NCBI GenBank assembly: GCA_003557965.1
Contig: PWND01000180.1
Span: forward strand, 1 to 25,052
Origin: Bacteroidales bacterium
GTDB lineage: Bacteria > Bacteroidota > Bacteroidia > Bacteroidales > UBA7960
DNA: 25,052 nucleotides
Direction: 5' to 3'
This document shows, one piece after another, positions 1 to 9,200 of the stretch. The position numbers were made by a program, and so were the translations under genes. The notes beneath the pieces were generated by a model. That model saw only the letters and a program-made list of their open reading frames with translations. It searched no databases and had not been told where the DNA came from. The stretch's first letter is position 1. Every line of letters starts with the position of its first letter.

Positions 1-2354
1 AAGATATTAAGGAAGATAGCAAAGAAGATAGCAAAGAAGATAGCAAAGAAGATAGCAAAGAAGATAGCAAAGAAGATAGCAAAGAAGAAGCTGCTAAAGA
101 ATCTGAGGTTAAAGAAGAAAAGTCTTATTCAGGCCATCAGGAAGTGGTAAGCCCGGAAGATTTTGACTGGGATGCTATTGGTAAAAAGCAAGAGGAATAC
201 TCGGAAACAGAGAGGAAGCGGCTTGAAAAAATGTATGACGAAACTCTTAAATCAATAGGAGAGGGAGAAGTACTTGAGGGAAAAGTTGTATCTATAAACA
301 ACCGTGAAATAGTTGTTAATATTGGTTTTAAGTCTGATGGTGTTATATCAGCTAGTGAACTTAGGTATAACCCTGACTTAAAGATAGGGGATTCTATAGA
401 AGTATATGTGGAAACCCAGGAAGATAACACCGGACAATTGTTATTGTCGCATAAAAAAGCACGTACATTAAGATCGTGGGAGAGAGTTAATGCTGCCATG
501 GATAATGATGAAATCATAAAAGGGTATGTTAAGTGCCGCACAAAAGGAGGATTAATAGTTGATGTATTTGGGATAGAGGCGTTTTTGCCTGGTTCCCAAA
601 TTGATGTAAAACCAATCAGAGACTATGATGTATTTGTTGGTAAAACCATGGAGTTTAAAGTGGTTAAAATCAATCATGAATACAAGAACGTTGTAGTGAG
701 CCATAAGGCACTGATAGAAGCTGAGCTGGAAGTACAAAAGCTTGAAATTATTTCGAAGCTTGAAAAAGGCCAGATTCTTGAAGGAACAGTAAAAAATATT
801 ACATCTTATGGTGTGTTTGTTGACCTTGGCGGAGTTGATGGATTAATTCACATTACAGACTTATCATGGGGCAGAATTAATCACCCTGAAGAAATTGTAA
901 ATCTTGATGATAAAATAAAAGTAGTAATTCTTGACTTTGACGACAACAAGAAGCGTATTGCATTAGGCCTTAAGCAATTGACGCCACATCCATGGGATTC
1001 TTTAGATCCGAAAATAAAAGTTGGCGACAAAGTAAAAGGCAAAGTTGTTGTTATTGCAGACTATGGTGCGTTTATTGAAATAGCACCTGGCGTAGAAGGA
1101 TTAATTCATGTTTCTGAAATGTCATGGTCGCAACATCTTAGAACAGCACAAGATTTTCTGAAAGTAGGGGATATCGTAGAAGCGGTTATTCTTACATTAG
1201 ACAGGGAAGAAAGAAAAATGTCATTAGGTATAAAACAGTTAATACCTGATCCATGGGAAAACATTTATGAAAAATATCCAAAGAACTCAAAACATACAGC
1301 TACCGTTAGAAATTTTACAAACTTTGGAATTTTTGTTGAGCTCGAGGAAGGTGTTGATGGATTAATTCATATTAGTGATCTTTCATGGAGTAAAAAGATT
1401 AAACACCCTGCTGAATTTACGAAAATTGGAGAATCTATAGAGGTTGTTGTTTTGGATGTTGATAAGGATAATCGCAGATTAAGCCTTGGGCACAAGCAAC
1501 TCGAAGAAAATCCATGGGATGTATTTGAATCAGTATTTGTTGTAGATTCTGTTCATCAAGGCACTATAGTAGGCTCTTCGGATAAAGGTGTTATTGTTGC
1601 ACTACCTTATGGAGTAGAAGGGTTCGCCCCAACACGCCATATTGTTAAGGAAGACGGAACTACTGCGAAAATGGATGAAACTCTTGATTTTAAAGTTATA
1701 GAGTTTAATAAAGAAAGCAAAAAAATTGTAGTTTCTCATACTAAGGTATTCCAGGCAGCTAAAGCATCTGAGAAAGCTGAAGATACCAAAGAGAAAAAAG
1801 CCAAAGAGAAGAAAACTACAAAAGCCGTAAAGAAGATAAAAGATAATCTTGAGAAGTCAACACTTGGTGATATTGATGTGTTGGCAAATCTAAAATCTGA
1901 AATGGAAAAATCCGCTTCCGGCAAAACAGCTAAACCTAAGAAAGAAAAAGAAGCAGAAGTAAAAGAAGAACCAAAAGAAGAGAAGAAAGAACCAAAAGCT
2001 GCTGAAAAAGAACCAAAAGCTGCTGATGACAAGAAGGACGAAGAAAAGAAAAAAGCAGAAAAGGCAAAAGATGAGAAAGCTGTAAAAGCAGAGGAAAAGG
2101 AAGAGCCAAAGGATGAAACTAAAGCAAAAGCAAAAAAGTCTCCAAAAGATAAAGAAGAAACAAAGAAAGACGAAAAAGCAGTAGAGGATAAGGAAGAAAA
2201 AAAGACAGCTAAGAAAAAGAAAACAACTGCTAAAGAAGAGAAAGAAGAGAAAGGGGAAAAAGAGGAGAAATCTTCAGCGAAGAAGACAAAAGCAAAAAAG
2301 GAAGAAGAGAAGGAAGACAAGAAAGAAGACAAGAAAGAAGATAAAAAGGAGTAA
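1..2354 (+). CDS. rpsA: 30S ribosomal protein S1, 5' end outside window
   Basis: The frame is open from the left edge (first full codon at 3), so the true start lies upstream. The GTG at 144 is inside the gene. After an acidic/basic N-terminal stretch comes the FDWD motif typical of Bacteroidota S1 (about 162-173), then six S1/OB domains at roughly 264-464, 507-710, 762-977, 1014-1241, 1275-1502 and 1533-1748. Domains 3-5 carry the canonical pattern G-V/A-F-V/I-E/D...G-L-I-H-V/I-S/T. S1 binds mRNA on the 30S subunit; this matters in a phylum that rarely uses Shine-Dalgarno pairing. About 200 residues after domain 6 (1749-2351) are almost entirely Lys, Glu, Ala and Asp, with short repeats of the type KKEDKKEDKKE. 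The visible part is already 783 residues; from memory, family members in this phylum are about 600. Tandem TAA-TAG stops end it. Confidence 0.95.
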   Translation, partial: DIKEDSKEDSKEDSKEDSKEDSKEDSKEEAAKESEVKEEKSYSGHQEVVSPEDFDWDAIGKKQEEYSETERKRLEKMYDETLKSIGEGEVLEGKVVSINNREIVVNIGFKSDGVISASELRYNPDLKIGDSIEVYVETQEDNTGQLLLSHKKARTLRSWERVNAAMDNDEIIKGYVKCRTKGGLIVDVFGIEAFLPGSQIDVKPIRDYDVFVGKTMEFKVVKINHEYKNVVVSHKALIEAELEVQKLEIISKLEKGQILEGTVKNITSYGVFVDLGGVDGLIHITDLSWGRINHPEEIVNLDDKIKVVILDFDDNKKRIALGLKQLTPHPWDSLDPKIKVGDKVKGKVVVIADYGAFIEIAPGVEGLIHVSEMSWSQHLRTAQDFLKVGDIVEAVILTLDREERKMSLGIKQLIPDPWENIYEKYPKNSKHTATVRNFTNFGIFVELEEGVDGLIHISDLSWSKKIKHPAEFTKIGESIEVVVLDVDKDNRRLSLGHKQLEENPWDVFESVFVVDSVHQGTIVGSSDKGVIVALPYGVEGFAPTRHIVKEDGTTAKMDETLDFKVIEFNKESKKIVVSHTKVFQAAKASEKAEDTKEKKAKEKKTTKAVKKIKDNLEKSTLGDIDVLANLKSEMEKSASGKTAKPKKEKEAEVKEEPKEEKKEPKAAEKEPKAADDKKDEEKKKAEKAKDEKAVKAEEKEEPKDETKAKAKKSPKDKEETKKDEKAVEDKEEKKTAKKKKTTAKEEKEEKGEKEEKSSAKKTKAKKEEEKEDKKEDKKEDKKE
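12..83 (+). repeat. Six perfect 12-bp tandem repeats encoding EDSK
   Basis: The unit GAAGATAGCAAA occurs six times head to tail with no mismatch, in the reading frame of rpsA, and encodes Glu-Asp-Ser-Lys each time. A seventh, degenerate unit (GAAGAA...) follows. The unit is a multiple of three, so gain or loss of copies would change the length of the S1 N-terminus without shifting frame. Perfect identity between copies at the DNA level suggests recent expansion by slippage. Confidence 0.97.
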
Positions 2355-2390
2355 TAGTTTTGCTAAATGCCTTTATTCTTAATTGAATAA

Positions 2391-2425
2391 AAAAGGGTAA
2401 CCAATGTTTTGGTTATCCTTTTTTA
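2391..2425 (+). terminator. Rho-independent terminator of rpsA
   Basis: The arms AAAAGGGTAACCA (2391-2403) and TGGTTATCCTTTT (2410-2422) pair over 13 positions with one G-U wobble around a 6-base loop and run into a T tract. It lies 37 bases after the rpsA stop and before nnr, so rpsA probably ends its transcript here. Confidence 0.88.
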
Positions 2426-2479
2426 TTATAATTTTATAACAATAAAAACCGGTTTTAAATATTAAAAACATTAATAATA

Positions 2480-3988
2480 ATGAAGATATTGAGTGCACCA
2501 CAGATAAGAGAAGCAGATGCCTATACAATTAAAAATGAACCTATAGCTTCAATTGATTTAATGGAAAGGGCATCAAAGGCTTGTTTTTCCTGGATAAAAA
2601 AGAGAATAAGAAAAGGCCAGCAGGTTTCCATTTTTTGTGGCATGGGCAATAATGGTGGTGATGGGATAGCTATTGCAAGAATGTTGCATTTAAGTGGTTA
2701 CGATGTTGTTGTTTATAAAGTAATGCATAGCAATAAATCGTCAGACGATTTTCGCATAAATGAAGAAAGGTTTAAGAAACTTAAGAAAGCAAAAATTACT
2801 GAAATTAAAAGCATAAAAGACATTCCGGATAGTCATGGCAATGTATTTATTGATGCATTGCTGGGAAGTGGACTAAACAGTCCTTTAAAAGGTTTATTAG
2901 CTGAAGTTGTAAATTACATTAACTCAAAAAAGGCATTTGTAATTTCAATAGATATTCCTACCGGGCTATTTTGTGACGACAACTCTCACAACAAACATGA
3001 AGCAATAATAAATGCATCTTATACTTTAACGTTTCAGCTTCCAAAATTGTCTTTTTTGTTTCCGGAAAATGAGAAGTACGTTGGTATTTGGGAAGTACTT
3101 GATATAGGCCTTGACCAAGATTTTATAAACAGCCAGGATAGCTCGTTCTTTTATCTTCAACCTGAAATGATAAAGCCACTATATAAAGCACGAAAGTTGT
3201 TTTCACATAAGGGAAATTACGGCCATGCATTATTAATAGCCGGAAGTAAAGGGAAAGCAGGTGCTGCTGTTTTATCAGCACGAGCTGCAATAAAGAGTGG
3301 AGCAGGATTGTTGACTTTAAGCATTCCCGGTAGTTGCTACACTCCTATACAAAGTGCAGTGCCTTAAGCAATGTGTGTGATTGACGAAAACGAAAATCAT
3401 ATTACTGAATTAACAGATTTGTCAGCATATACCAATATTGGAATAGGGCCGGGGATAGGGCTTGAAAGTCAAACCCAGAATGTTTTGAAGCTACTAATTC
3501 AAAATTCATCAAAGCCTTTAGTTCTTGATGCAGATGCATTAAATATTTTATCTGAAAATCCCACATGGTTGTCATTTTTGCCCAAAGGCAGCATATTAAC
3601 GCCACATCCCGGGGAAATGGACAGGCTTAGTGGTAAATCACAAACGGGCAGGGAAAGGCTTGAGAAAGCTATTGACCTGGCTTTTCGTTATGGAGTTTAT
3701 ATAGTTTTAAAAGGAGCTTTTACTTCAGTAGTTTGCCCTGACAAAAAAGTGTTTTTCAATTCTACAGGTAATCCTGGTATGGCAACAGGAGGGAGCGGAG
3801 ACGTATTAACCGGAGTTATTTTATCATGGCTTGCACAAGGATATACACCTCTTGGCAGTGCATTAATTGGCGTGTATATTCATGGATTGGCTGGTGACCT
3901 GGCAGCGAGGCGGCACTCATTCGAAGCTATAAGCGCCAGCGATATCATTGAAAACACCGGAAAAGCAATAAAAAAAACATTTTATTGA
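2480..3988 (+). pseudogene. nnr: Bifunctional NAD(P)H-hydrate epimerase / ADP-dependent dehydratase, interrupted by in-frame TAA
   Basis: The gene repairs hydrated NAD(P)H. The N-terminal YjeF domain epimerises R and S forms; the C-terminal ribokinase-like domain dehydrates S-NAD(P)HX using ADP. Epimerase signatures are NNGGDG (residues 57-62) and DALLGSGL (125-132). Dehydratase signatures are KGNYGHALLIAGS (244-256), GPGIG, LDADALN, TPHPGEM and GGSGDVLTG, with the conserved Asp near residue 431. Codon 296 (3365-3367) is TAA in the same frame; reading resumes immediately (AMCVIDENEN) and runs to TGA at 3986-3988. The usual motif here is P-E-A-M, so GAA to TAA is the simplest reading. The 502-position length fits an intact bifunctional protein. 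The epimerase half (about residues 1-225) would still be made, but the dehydratase is cut early. Restart at the ATG at 3371 would give an incomplete domain. A sequencing or assembly error is the main alternative. Confidence 0.9.
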
Positions 3989-3997
3989 AAAACAGAT

Positions 3998-5266
3998 CTA
4001 TATCGCAAGTTTATCAGGCTTACACTTTTTTAGATGATATTGCAACGGGTAATCATCAGGGTAAAGCTTTATTAACTTATTAAATATTGGGATTGCTGAC
4101 TCATAGTCATTATTAATAGAATGATTTACTGCAGTTTCAAATTCATTTATATACTTGATTTTTGATTTTGAAACACTAGTACTAATGTCAGTAAAAAACT
4201 CATATATTTTACATTTTGTATCAGTGCCTTTAATTACAACTTCATCGAGTAATCTGACATAAAAAGTGTTTTTTTGTGAGAGGCTTTCAAGTAGTTGCTG
4301 ACTGACAATAGCTTCAACACCGTATACTTTTGTTAACTCTTCCAGCCTGCATGACAAATTAACCGAGTCGGATATTACTGTAGTTTCAATTCTTTCCTTT
4401 TCTCCCAGGGTACCTAAGATTGAATTACCGGTATGAATTCCTGTTCCGATTTTTACTTCATCAATCCCTGAAATTTTATTTTTCTTATTAAAGTTTTTCA
4501 ATACTTCGGTCATTTCTATCACACAATTTAAAGAATCTTCAGGAGAGTCCGGGAACAGAGCCATAATTCCATCACCCAAATATTTATCAATAAAGCCATT
4601 GTGCTTCCTGATAATGGGGCCAACTTCATTCAGGAACGAATTAAGAAAATCAAAAACTTCTTTAGGACATTTGTTTTGTGCAAATTTTGAAAAAGACCTG
4701 ATGTCAGAAAAAAGAATGGTAAGCTTTTCTTGCCTGGAGTCGCCGGCTGACAGGTCGGTTATACAATCTTTACCTATTAGGTGAATAAACTCTTTTGGGA
4801 CAAACCTTTCAAAAGCTTTATTGGTTTTTAAAAGTTGGATATTTGTGTTTTCAAGCATTTGCCTTTGTATCCTTCTTTTTTTATCAGCAGGAGATTCATT
4901 AAAATAAAGTACAACAAACACAAAAATATTTACAAACTCAACTATTAGTTCGTATCTGCCGGTTAAAACTATAAACAGTGCCACTTCAAAATTCCATGAT
5001 ATTGAAACAAACATAAAAGCTGCATGGCCTCCAAAATACCATGCAGTAACCATAGTAATTATTATGAAGGAGGTGAACATTATTCCATCAAATAAATTCA
5101 GGTCATAATAGTTACCGAATATTTTTAATGAAGTCAGGTGAACATCAACAGCAGAGATAAAGTTTTCCCGATATATAAAAAGAAGGGTGATTAGTATAAT
5201 AATTATAAAGCCTGCAAGGAAATAATACCTGTCCTGTTTAATTTTTTGTGCAATATTTCGAGGCAT
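3998..5266 (-). CDS. Membrane-anchored class III adenylate/guanylate cyclase
   Basis: 422 residues. Four hydrophobic segments (about 15-32, 60-78, 79-101, 107-122) form a membrane anchor without an obvious sensor domain. A short helical linker and the segment FERFVPKEF (152-160) lead to a class III catalytic domain (about 180-355). Visible catalytic features are the metal-binding aspartates D188 (FSDIRSF) and D232 (KYLGDG), the purine-selecting pair K228 and D300, and the transition-state residues N303 and R307 (SVNLSCRLE). The Lys/Asp pair is the ATP-type combination, so cAMP is the expected product. Residues 372-415 resemble a TPR pair. The gene converges on nnr with 9 bases between stop codons and is separated from fabG by a strong hairpin, so it is probably its own transcription unit. 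No Shine-Dalgarno tract precedes the ATG. Confidence 0.88.
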   Translation of the reverse strand: MPRNIAQKIKQDRYYFLAGFIIIILITLLFIYRENFISAVDVHLTSLKIFGNYYDLNLFDGIMFTSFIIITMVTAWYFGGHAAFMFVSISWNFEVALFIVLTGRYELIVEFVNIFVFVVLYFNESPADKKRRIQRQMLENTNIQLLKTNKAFERFVPKEFIHLIGKDCITDLSAGDSRQEKLTILFSDIRSFSKFAQNKCPKEVFDFLNSFLNEVGPIIRKHNGFIDKYLGDGIMALFPDSPEDSLNCVIEMTEVLKNFNKKNKISGIDEVKIGTGIHTGNSILGTLGEKERIETTVISDSVNLSCRLEELTKVYGVEAIVSQQLLESLSQKNTFYVRLLDEVVIKGTDTKCKIYEFFTDISTSVSKSKIKYINEFETAVNHSINNDYESAIPIFNKLIKLYPDDYPLQYHLKKCKPDKLAI

Positions 5267-5318
5267 GATGGGTTAGAATTGGTTATTACAGGACACAATA
5301 ATACGGAAATAAAATAAA

Positions 5319-5380
5319 TTAACCCACAAGTTACTTTTATTATTTTAAAATATTAATAATAAAAGTAATTTGTGGGTTAA
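5319..5380 (-). terminator. 26-bp near-perfect hairpin between fabG and the cyclase gene
   Basis: Arms 5319-5344 and 5355-5380 are complementary over 26 positions with a single G-T pair, around a 10-base AT loop. Seen from the - strand it lies 24 bases after the fabG stop and is followed by TTTATTTTATTT, so it can act as the fabG terminator. The outer part of the stem contains TTAACCCACAA; the inner part is AT only. The stem is unusually long for a terminator, so a small palindromic mobile repeat is an alternative. Confidence 0.65.
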
Positions 5381-5404
5381 AAATTAGCCAATATTAAATA
5401 AATA

Positions 5405-6154
5405 TTACATTTTCATTCCACCACAAACAGTAATTACCTGTCCTGTGATATAAGTTGACAGGTCGGAAGCCAGGAATAATGACAGATTAGCCACGTCTTC
5501 AGCTTGTCCGACTCTTTTCAAAGGTATTTTTTGTGCCCATTCATTTTTTACTTCTTCAGAAAGAGAAGCTGTCATTTCAGTTTCTATAAATCCAGGAGCA
5601 ATAGCATTGCATCTAACATTTCTGGAGCCAAGCTCCTGGGCAACAGATTTTGTAAAGCCAATCATGCCGGCTTTTGATGCTGCATAATTAGCTTGACCGG
5701 CGTTGCCGCCAAGGCCTACTACAGAGCTCATGTTAATTATTGAACCTGATCGTTGCTTAAGCATTACTTTCTGCACCGCCTTCGTAAGATTGAAGGCTGA
5801 TTTGAGGTTAATTCTTATTACATCGTCCCACTGTTCTTCGGTCATTCTCATTAAAAGCGTGTCCCTCGTAATGCCTGCATTATTAACAAGGATATCAATT
5901 TGGCCAAAATCTGCAACTATTTCCGAGATTAATTTTTCACTTTGCTCAAGATTACTTGCATCAGAGGCATATCCCTTTGCTTTTATGTTATATCCTGAAA
6001 GCTCTTTTTCCAGGTTTTTAGCAGTTTCGTCATATTGCAAATCAGAAAAAGCAATATTTGCACCATGTTTGGCAAAAGTTACGGCAATAGCTTTGCCAAT
6101 ACCTCTTGCGCCACCGGTTACTAAAGCTGTTTTTCCTTCTAATAATTTTGTCAT
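5405..6154 (-). CDS. fabG: 3-oxoacyl-[acyl-carrier-protein] reductase
   Basis: 249 residues, the usual length for FabG, a classical short-chain dehydrogenase that reduces 3-oxoacyl-ACP with NADPH in fatty acid elongation. Visible signatures are the cofactor loop TGGARGIG (13-20), NNAG (91-94), the catalytic tetrad N116, S144, Y157 and K161 (spacing Ser-12-Tyr-3-Lys), PG near residue 188, and the C-terminal GGM typical of FabG. It ends with TAA directly after GGMKM, good evidence that TAA is a real stop in this genome. It lies between the glycogen fusion gene and the cyclase gene, not with other fab genes, and has its own candidate promoter. Another SDR specificity cannot be excluded, but the match to FabG is close throughout. 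Confidence 0.92.
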   Translation of the reverse strand: MTKLLEGKTALVTGGARGIGKAIAVTFAKHGANIAFSDLQYDETAKNLEKELSGYNIKAKGYASDASNLEQSEKLISEIVADFGQIDILVNNAGITRDTLLMRMTEEQWDDVIRINLKSAFNLTKAVQKVMLKQRSGSIINMSSVVGLGGNAGQANYAASKAGMIGFTKSVAQELGSRNVRCNAIAPGFIETEMTASLSEEVKNEWAQKIPLKRVGQAEDVANLSLFLASDLSTYITGQVITVCGGMKM

Positions 6155-6194
6155 AATAGAATTTTTTTGTTATAATTTAATTTCTTGGAGTTAT

Positions 6195-6227
6195 CAAATT
6201 TAAAAAAAATATTATGGTATCACAAAA
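6195..6227 (-). promoter_or_regulatory. Bacteroidota-type promoter for fabG
   Basis: On the - strand the -33 element TTTTG (6227-6223) is followed after 20 bases by TAAATTTG (6202-6195), an exact match to the phylum -7 consensus TAnnTTTG. Transcription would start near 6188, leaving a leader of about 35 bases before the fabG ATG at 6154. Confidence 0.5.
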
Positions 6228-6238
6228 TCTTTTGATAC
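6202..6238 (-). terminator. Weak terminator candidate after the glycogen fusion gene
   Basis: GTATCA and TGATAC (6217-6222 and 6233-6238) form a short stem that can be extended by two A-T pairs past a mismatch. On the - strand an 8-T run (6209-6202) follows after 7 bases. It begins 12 bases downstream of the fusion gene stop. The stem is weak and the T run is set back, and the repeat overlaps the fabG -33 element, so it could equally be an operator. Confidence 0.35.
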
Positions 6239-6249
6239 TCAAATAATAA

Positions 6250-9200
6250 CTATATCCACTTTATTAAGCTAAAATCTTGTCGGTGTTCCATTAATGGGTT
6301 CTTTGGGAATATTCTGAATGCATATTTATAGATACCTGCTTTTTTAGCAGTAACTTCACATTCATAAGTTACCAAACTACCATTAATATCTGTTTTACTC
6401 ATTTCCTCTACCATATCAAGCTCCATATCATTAAACGACTCTTGCGTAAATACAACCTCTACGCCAATATAGTCGGGATTTACTTCACCTAAGTCTAAAA
6501 CTATTTTTGCATAAAACTTTTCACCCAACAAAAGAGACTTATCAGAAGTGTCAATAATACTCTTTGATTTTACTTCAATATTTTCCCAATCACGAGCTAT
6601 TTCATTTTTCCAGTGCGATAATTCCCTTGCTTTTTCAAAATTATTGTCAAGAATTATCTTGCCTCTTTCTAATAAAGGTTTGTAAAACTGATTATTATAA
6701 TCATCCAGCATTCTTTTGTTTGTAAAATGAGGTGCAATTTTTGCGATATTGTTTTTTACCCATTTTACCCATTGCAGAGGGATGTTTTCTTCATTTCTGT
6801 CATAAAACAATGGGATAATTTCATTTTCAAATGTGCTGTATATTGTTTCAGCATCAAGTTCATTTTGAAAATCCTGATTATCATAAGTTTTTTCTTCCTT
6901 TATAGCCCATCCTGCTTTTTGCTGATATCCTTCTGCCCACCATCCATCAAGTACACTGAAATTCATTATACCGTTAAGTACAGCTTTTTGTCCGCTCGTC
7001 CCTGAGGCTTCAAGCGGCCTGGTAGGTGTGTTAAGCCAAAGGTCAACTCCTCTTGTTAATGCGGCTCCTAATTCCATGTCGTAGTCTTCAAGAAATACCA
7101 CCTTACCCATAAATTCCGGTTTTTGTGAAATTTCAATAATGTGTTTAATAAGATCCTGTCCTGCTTTATCGGCAGGATGTGCTTTCCCCGCATAAATAAA
7201 CTGAACCGGCATATCCGGGTTGTTTACAAGTTTTGAAAGCCTTTCGAGATCATTAAATATTAAATGAGCCCTTTTATATGTTGCAAATCTTCTTGCAAAG
7301 CCTACAGTTAAAACCCTGTCGTCCATAGCCTCAATTATTTGGTAAATAACTTTTGGGTTTGTAGGCCTTACTGACAGGTTTGATGTTAACCTGTTTTTAA
7401 TATATTCTTTTAGTTTGATTCTTTGCAGGTTAATAATATTCCATATTTTTTTGTCATCAATATCATATATCTTTTCCCATGCTTTAGGGTTAGAGATATC
7501 TTTATGGAAATCTTCTCCAAAATTTTCCTCATATAACTGCTGCCACTCTTTTGCTGTCCATGTGCCGTAATGAACACCGTTTGTTACATGGCTAATATGC
7601 AATTCTTCGGGGAAGTATCCCGGAAAAATATTATTAAACATTTTTCTTGATACTTTTCCGTGAATTTTACTAACGCCATTAACTTCCTGCGAAAGTTTAG
7701 CAGCTAATACACTCATAGAAAAGTCTTCATTAGGATTAGAAGTATCCATTTTTCCCAGGCTCATAAATGCTTCCCAGCTTATTCCAAGCCTTTCGGCATA
7801 ATGAGGCATATAAGTACGCAACATGTCTTCGCTGAAGAAATCGTGGCCGGCAGGCACGGGCGTGTGCGTAGTGAAAAGGCTTGTGCTTCTTACTACTTCT
7901 TTAGCTTCATAAAAAGACAGTTTTTCATCCTGAACGAGTTTTCTTAGCCTTTCAAGCCCTGCAAAAGCAGCATGGCCTTCATTACAGTGATAGATGTCAG
8001 GTTCTTCATTAATTGCATCCAGTAGCCTTATACCACCAATACCAAGTAAAAACTCTTGCTTAAACCTGTTTTCCCAGTCGCCACCATAAAGTTGATGAGT
8101 AATGAATCTGTCTGCTGAGTTATTTTCAGGGATGTCAGTATCTAAAAGATAAAGAGGGATACGTCCAACCTCGATTTTCCAAACCTTTGCATGCAAAGTT
8201 CTTCCCGGGAAAGCAATGCTTATTTTCACCCATTTGTTATCTTTATCGCGCACAGGAATAGCAGCCATGTGGGCAAAGTTATGGGGGTGATAAGTAGCCA
8301 TTTGTTCACCGCTAACTGTGAGGTTTTGCGTAAAATAACCATACCTGTATAACAGCCCTATCCCTATAAGGTTAAAATTGTCATCGCTGGCTTGCTTCAA
8401 ATAGTCACCGGCTAAAACACCCAGGCCACCGGAATATATTTTTACAGATGTATGTAATCCATACTCCATACTGAGGTAAGCAATTTTGCCCGGTTTCTTA
8501 TTTTTACCTTCTTCAATGTATTTATCGAATTTGTCAACTACGGTATTATACTTATCCAGGAAATCTTTGTCGTTGATTATTTTATCAAAATGCTCAACTG
8601 TTAAGTTGTCAATTAATACAATTGGATTTTTCTGCGATTTTTCCCATAGTTTGGGGTCTATCATTTCAAATAATTCCTCTGCCTCGTAGTTCCATGTCCA
8701 CCAAAGGTTTTTTGCTATTTTTTGAATTTGGGAAACCTCTTTTGGAATATTTGTTTCAACAAGAATTTTTTTCCATTTAGGTTTTATTTTCGGAGTTGCA
8801 GAAATCTCACTAACTTTAACAGGAAGGCGCTTGCCTTTGTACAAGTCTGATCTTAATTCAGCTTTTTCAATTGCTTTATGAAAAGCTTTAAAGTAGTTGT
8901 CAACCAGGTTGTTCCATAATGCTGCATTAGCAATTTCAGAGCATTTATGACGGGCATCAGCTAAGCTTTTATGAACTAAGGGATTGTCATCATTTTCGTG
9001 TTCTTTTACAAGTATTCCCGCTTCTTCACTACAACAGCATTCTGAAATGAATTTAATAATATTGTTTTTAGCTTCATCGTCATTGTTGTCATTTCTTTCA
9101 ACTACCGCAATTGCTTTTCCCGGATCAGGGAAGTTTTGTTTTGCCCACAGGCCAAAACCTGCTAATGTTGTAGTTATTGTAGGAACTTTAAATGCCAGGC

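Noticed and set aside
12..83. Short repeat array resembling a CRISPR
   Set aside because: Units are 12 bases, contiguous, with no spacers, and lie in frame in rpsA.
144..146. GTG as the start codon of rpsA
   Set aside because: The frame continues upstream to the window edge with S1-like charged sequence and the EDSK repeats, so this GTG is an internal Val.
1736..2332. 198-residue Ser/Phe-rich antisense frame
   Set aside because: It is the shadow of the Lys/Glu-rich S1 tail; AAG/GAA codons read backwards give CTT/TTC without stops.
2355..2362. TAGTTTTG as a -7 promoter box for nnr
   Set aside because: It overlaps the rpsA stop, has no -33 partner, and a terminator lies between it and nnr.
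3371..3988. Independent dehydratase gene starting at the ATG at 3371
   Set aside because: It lacks the first part of the dehydratase domain and continues the same frame; it is the rest of nnr.
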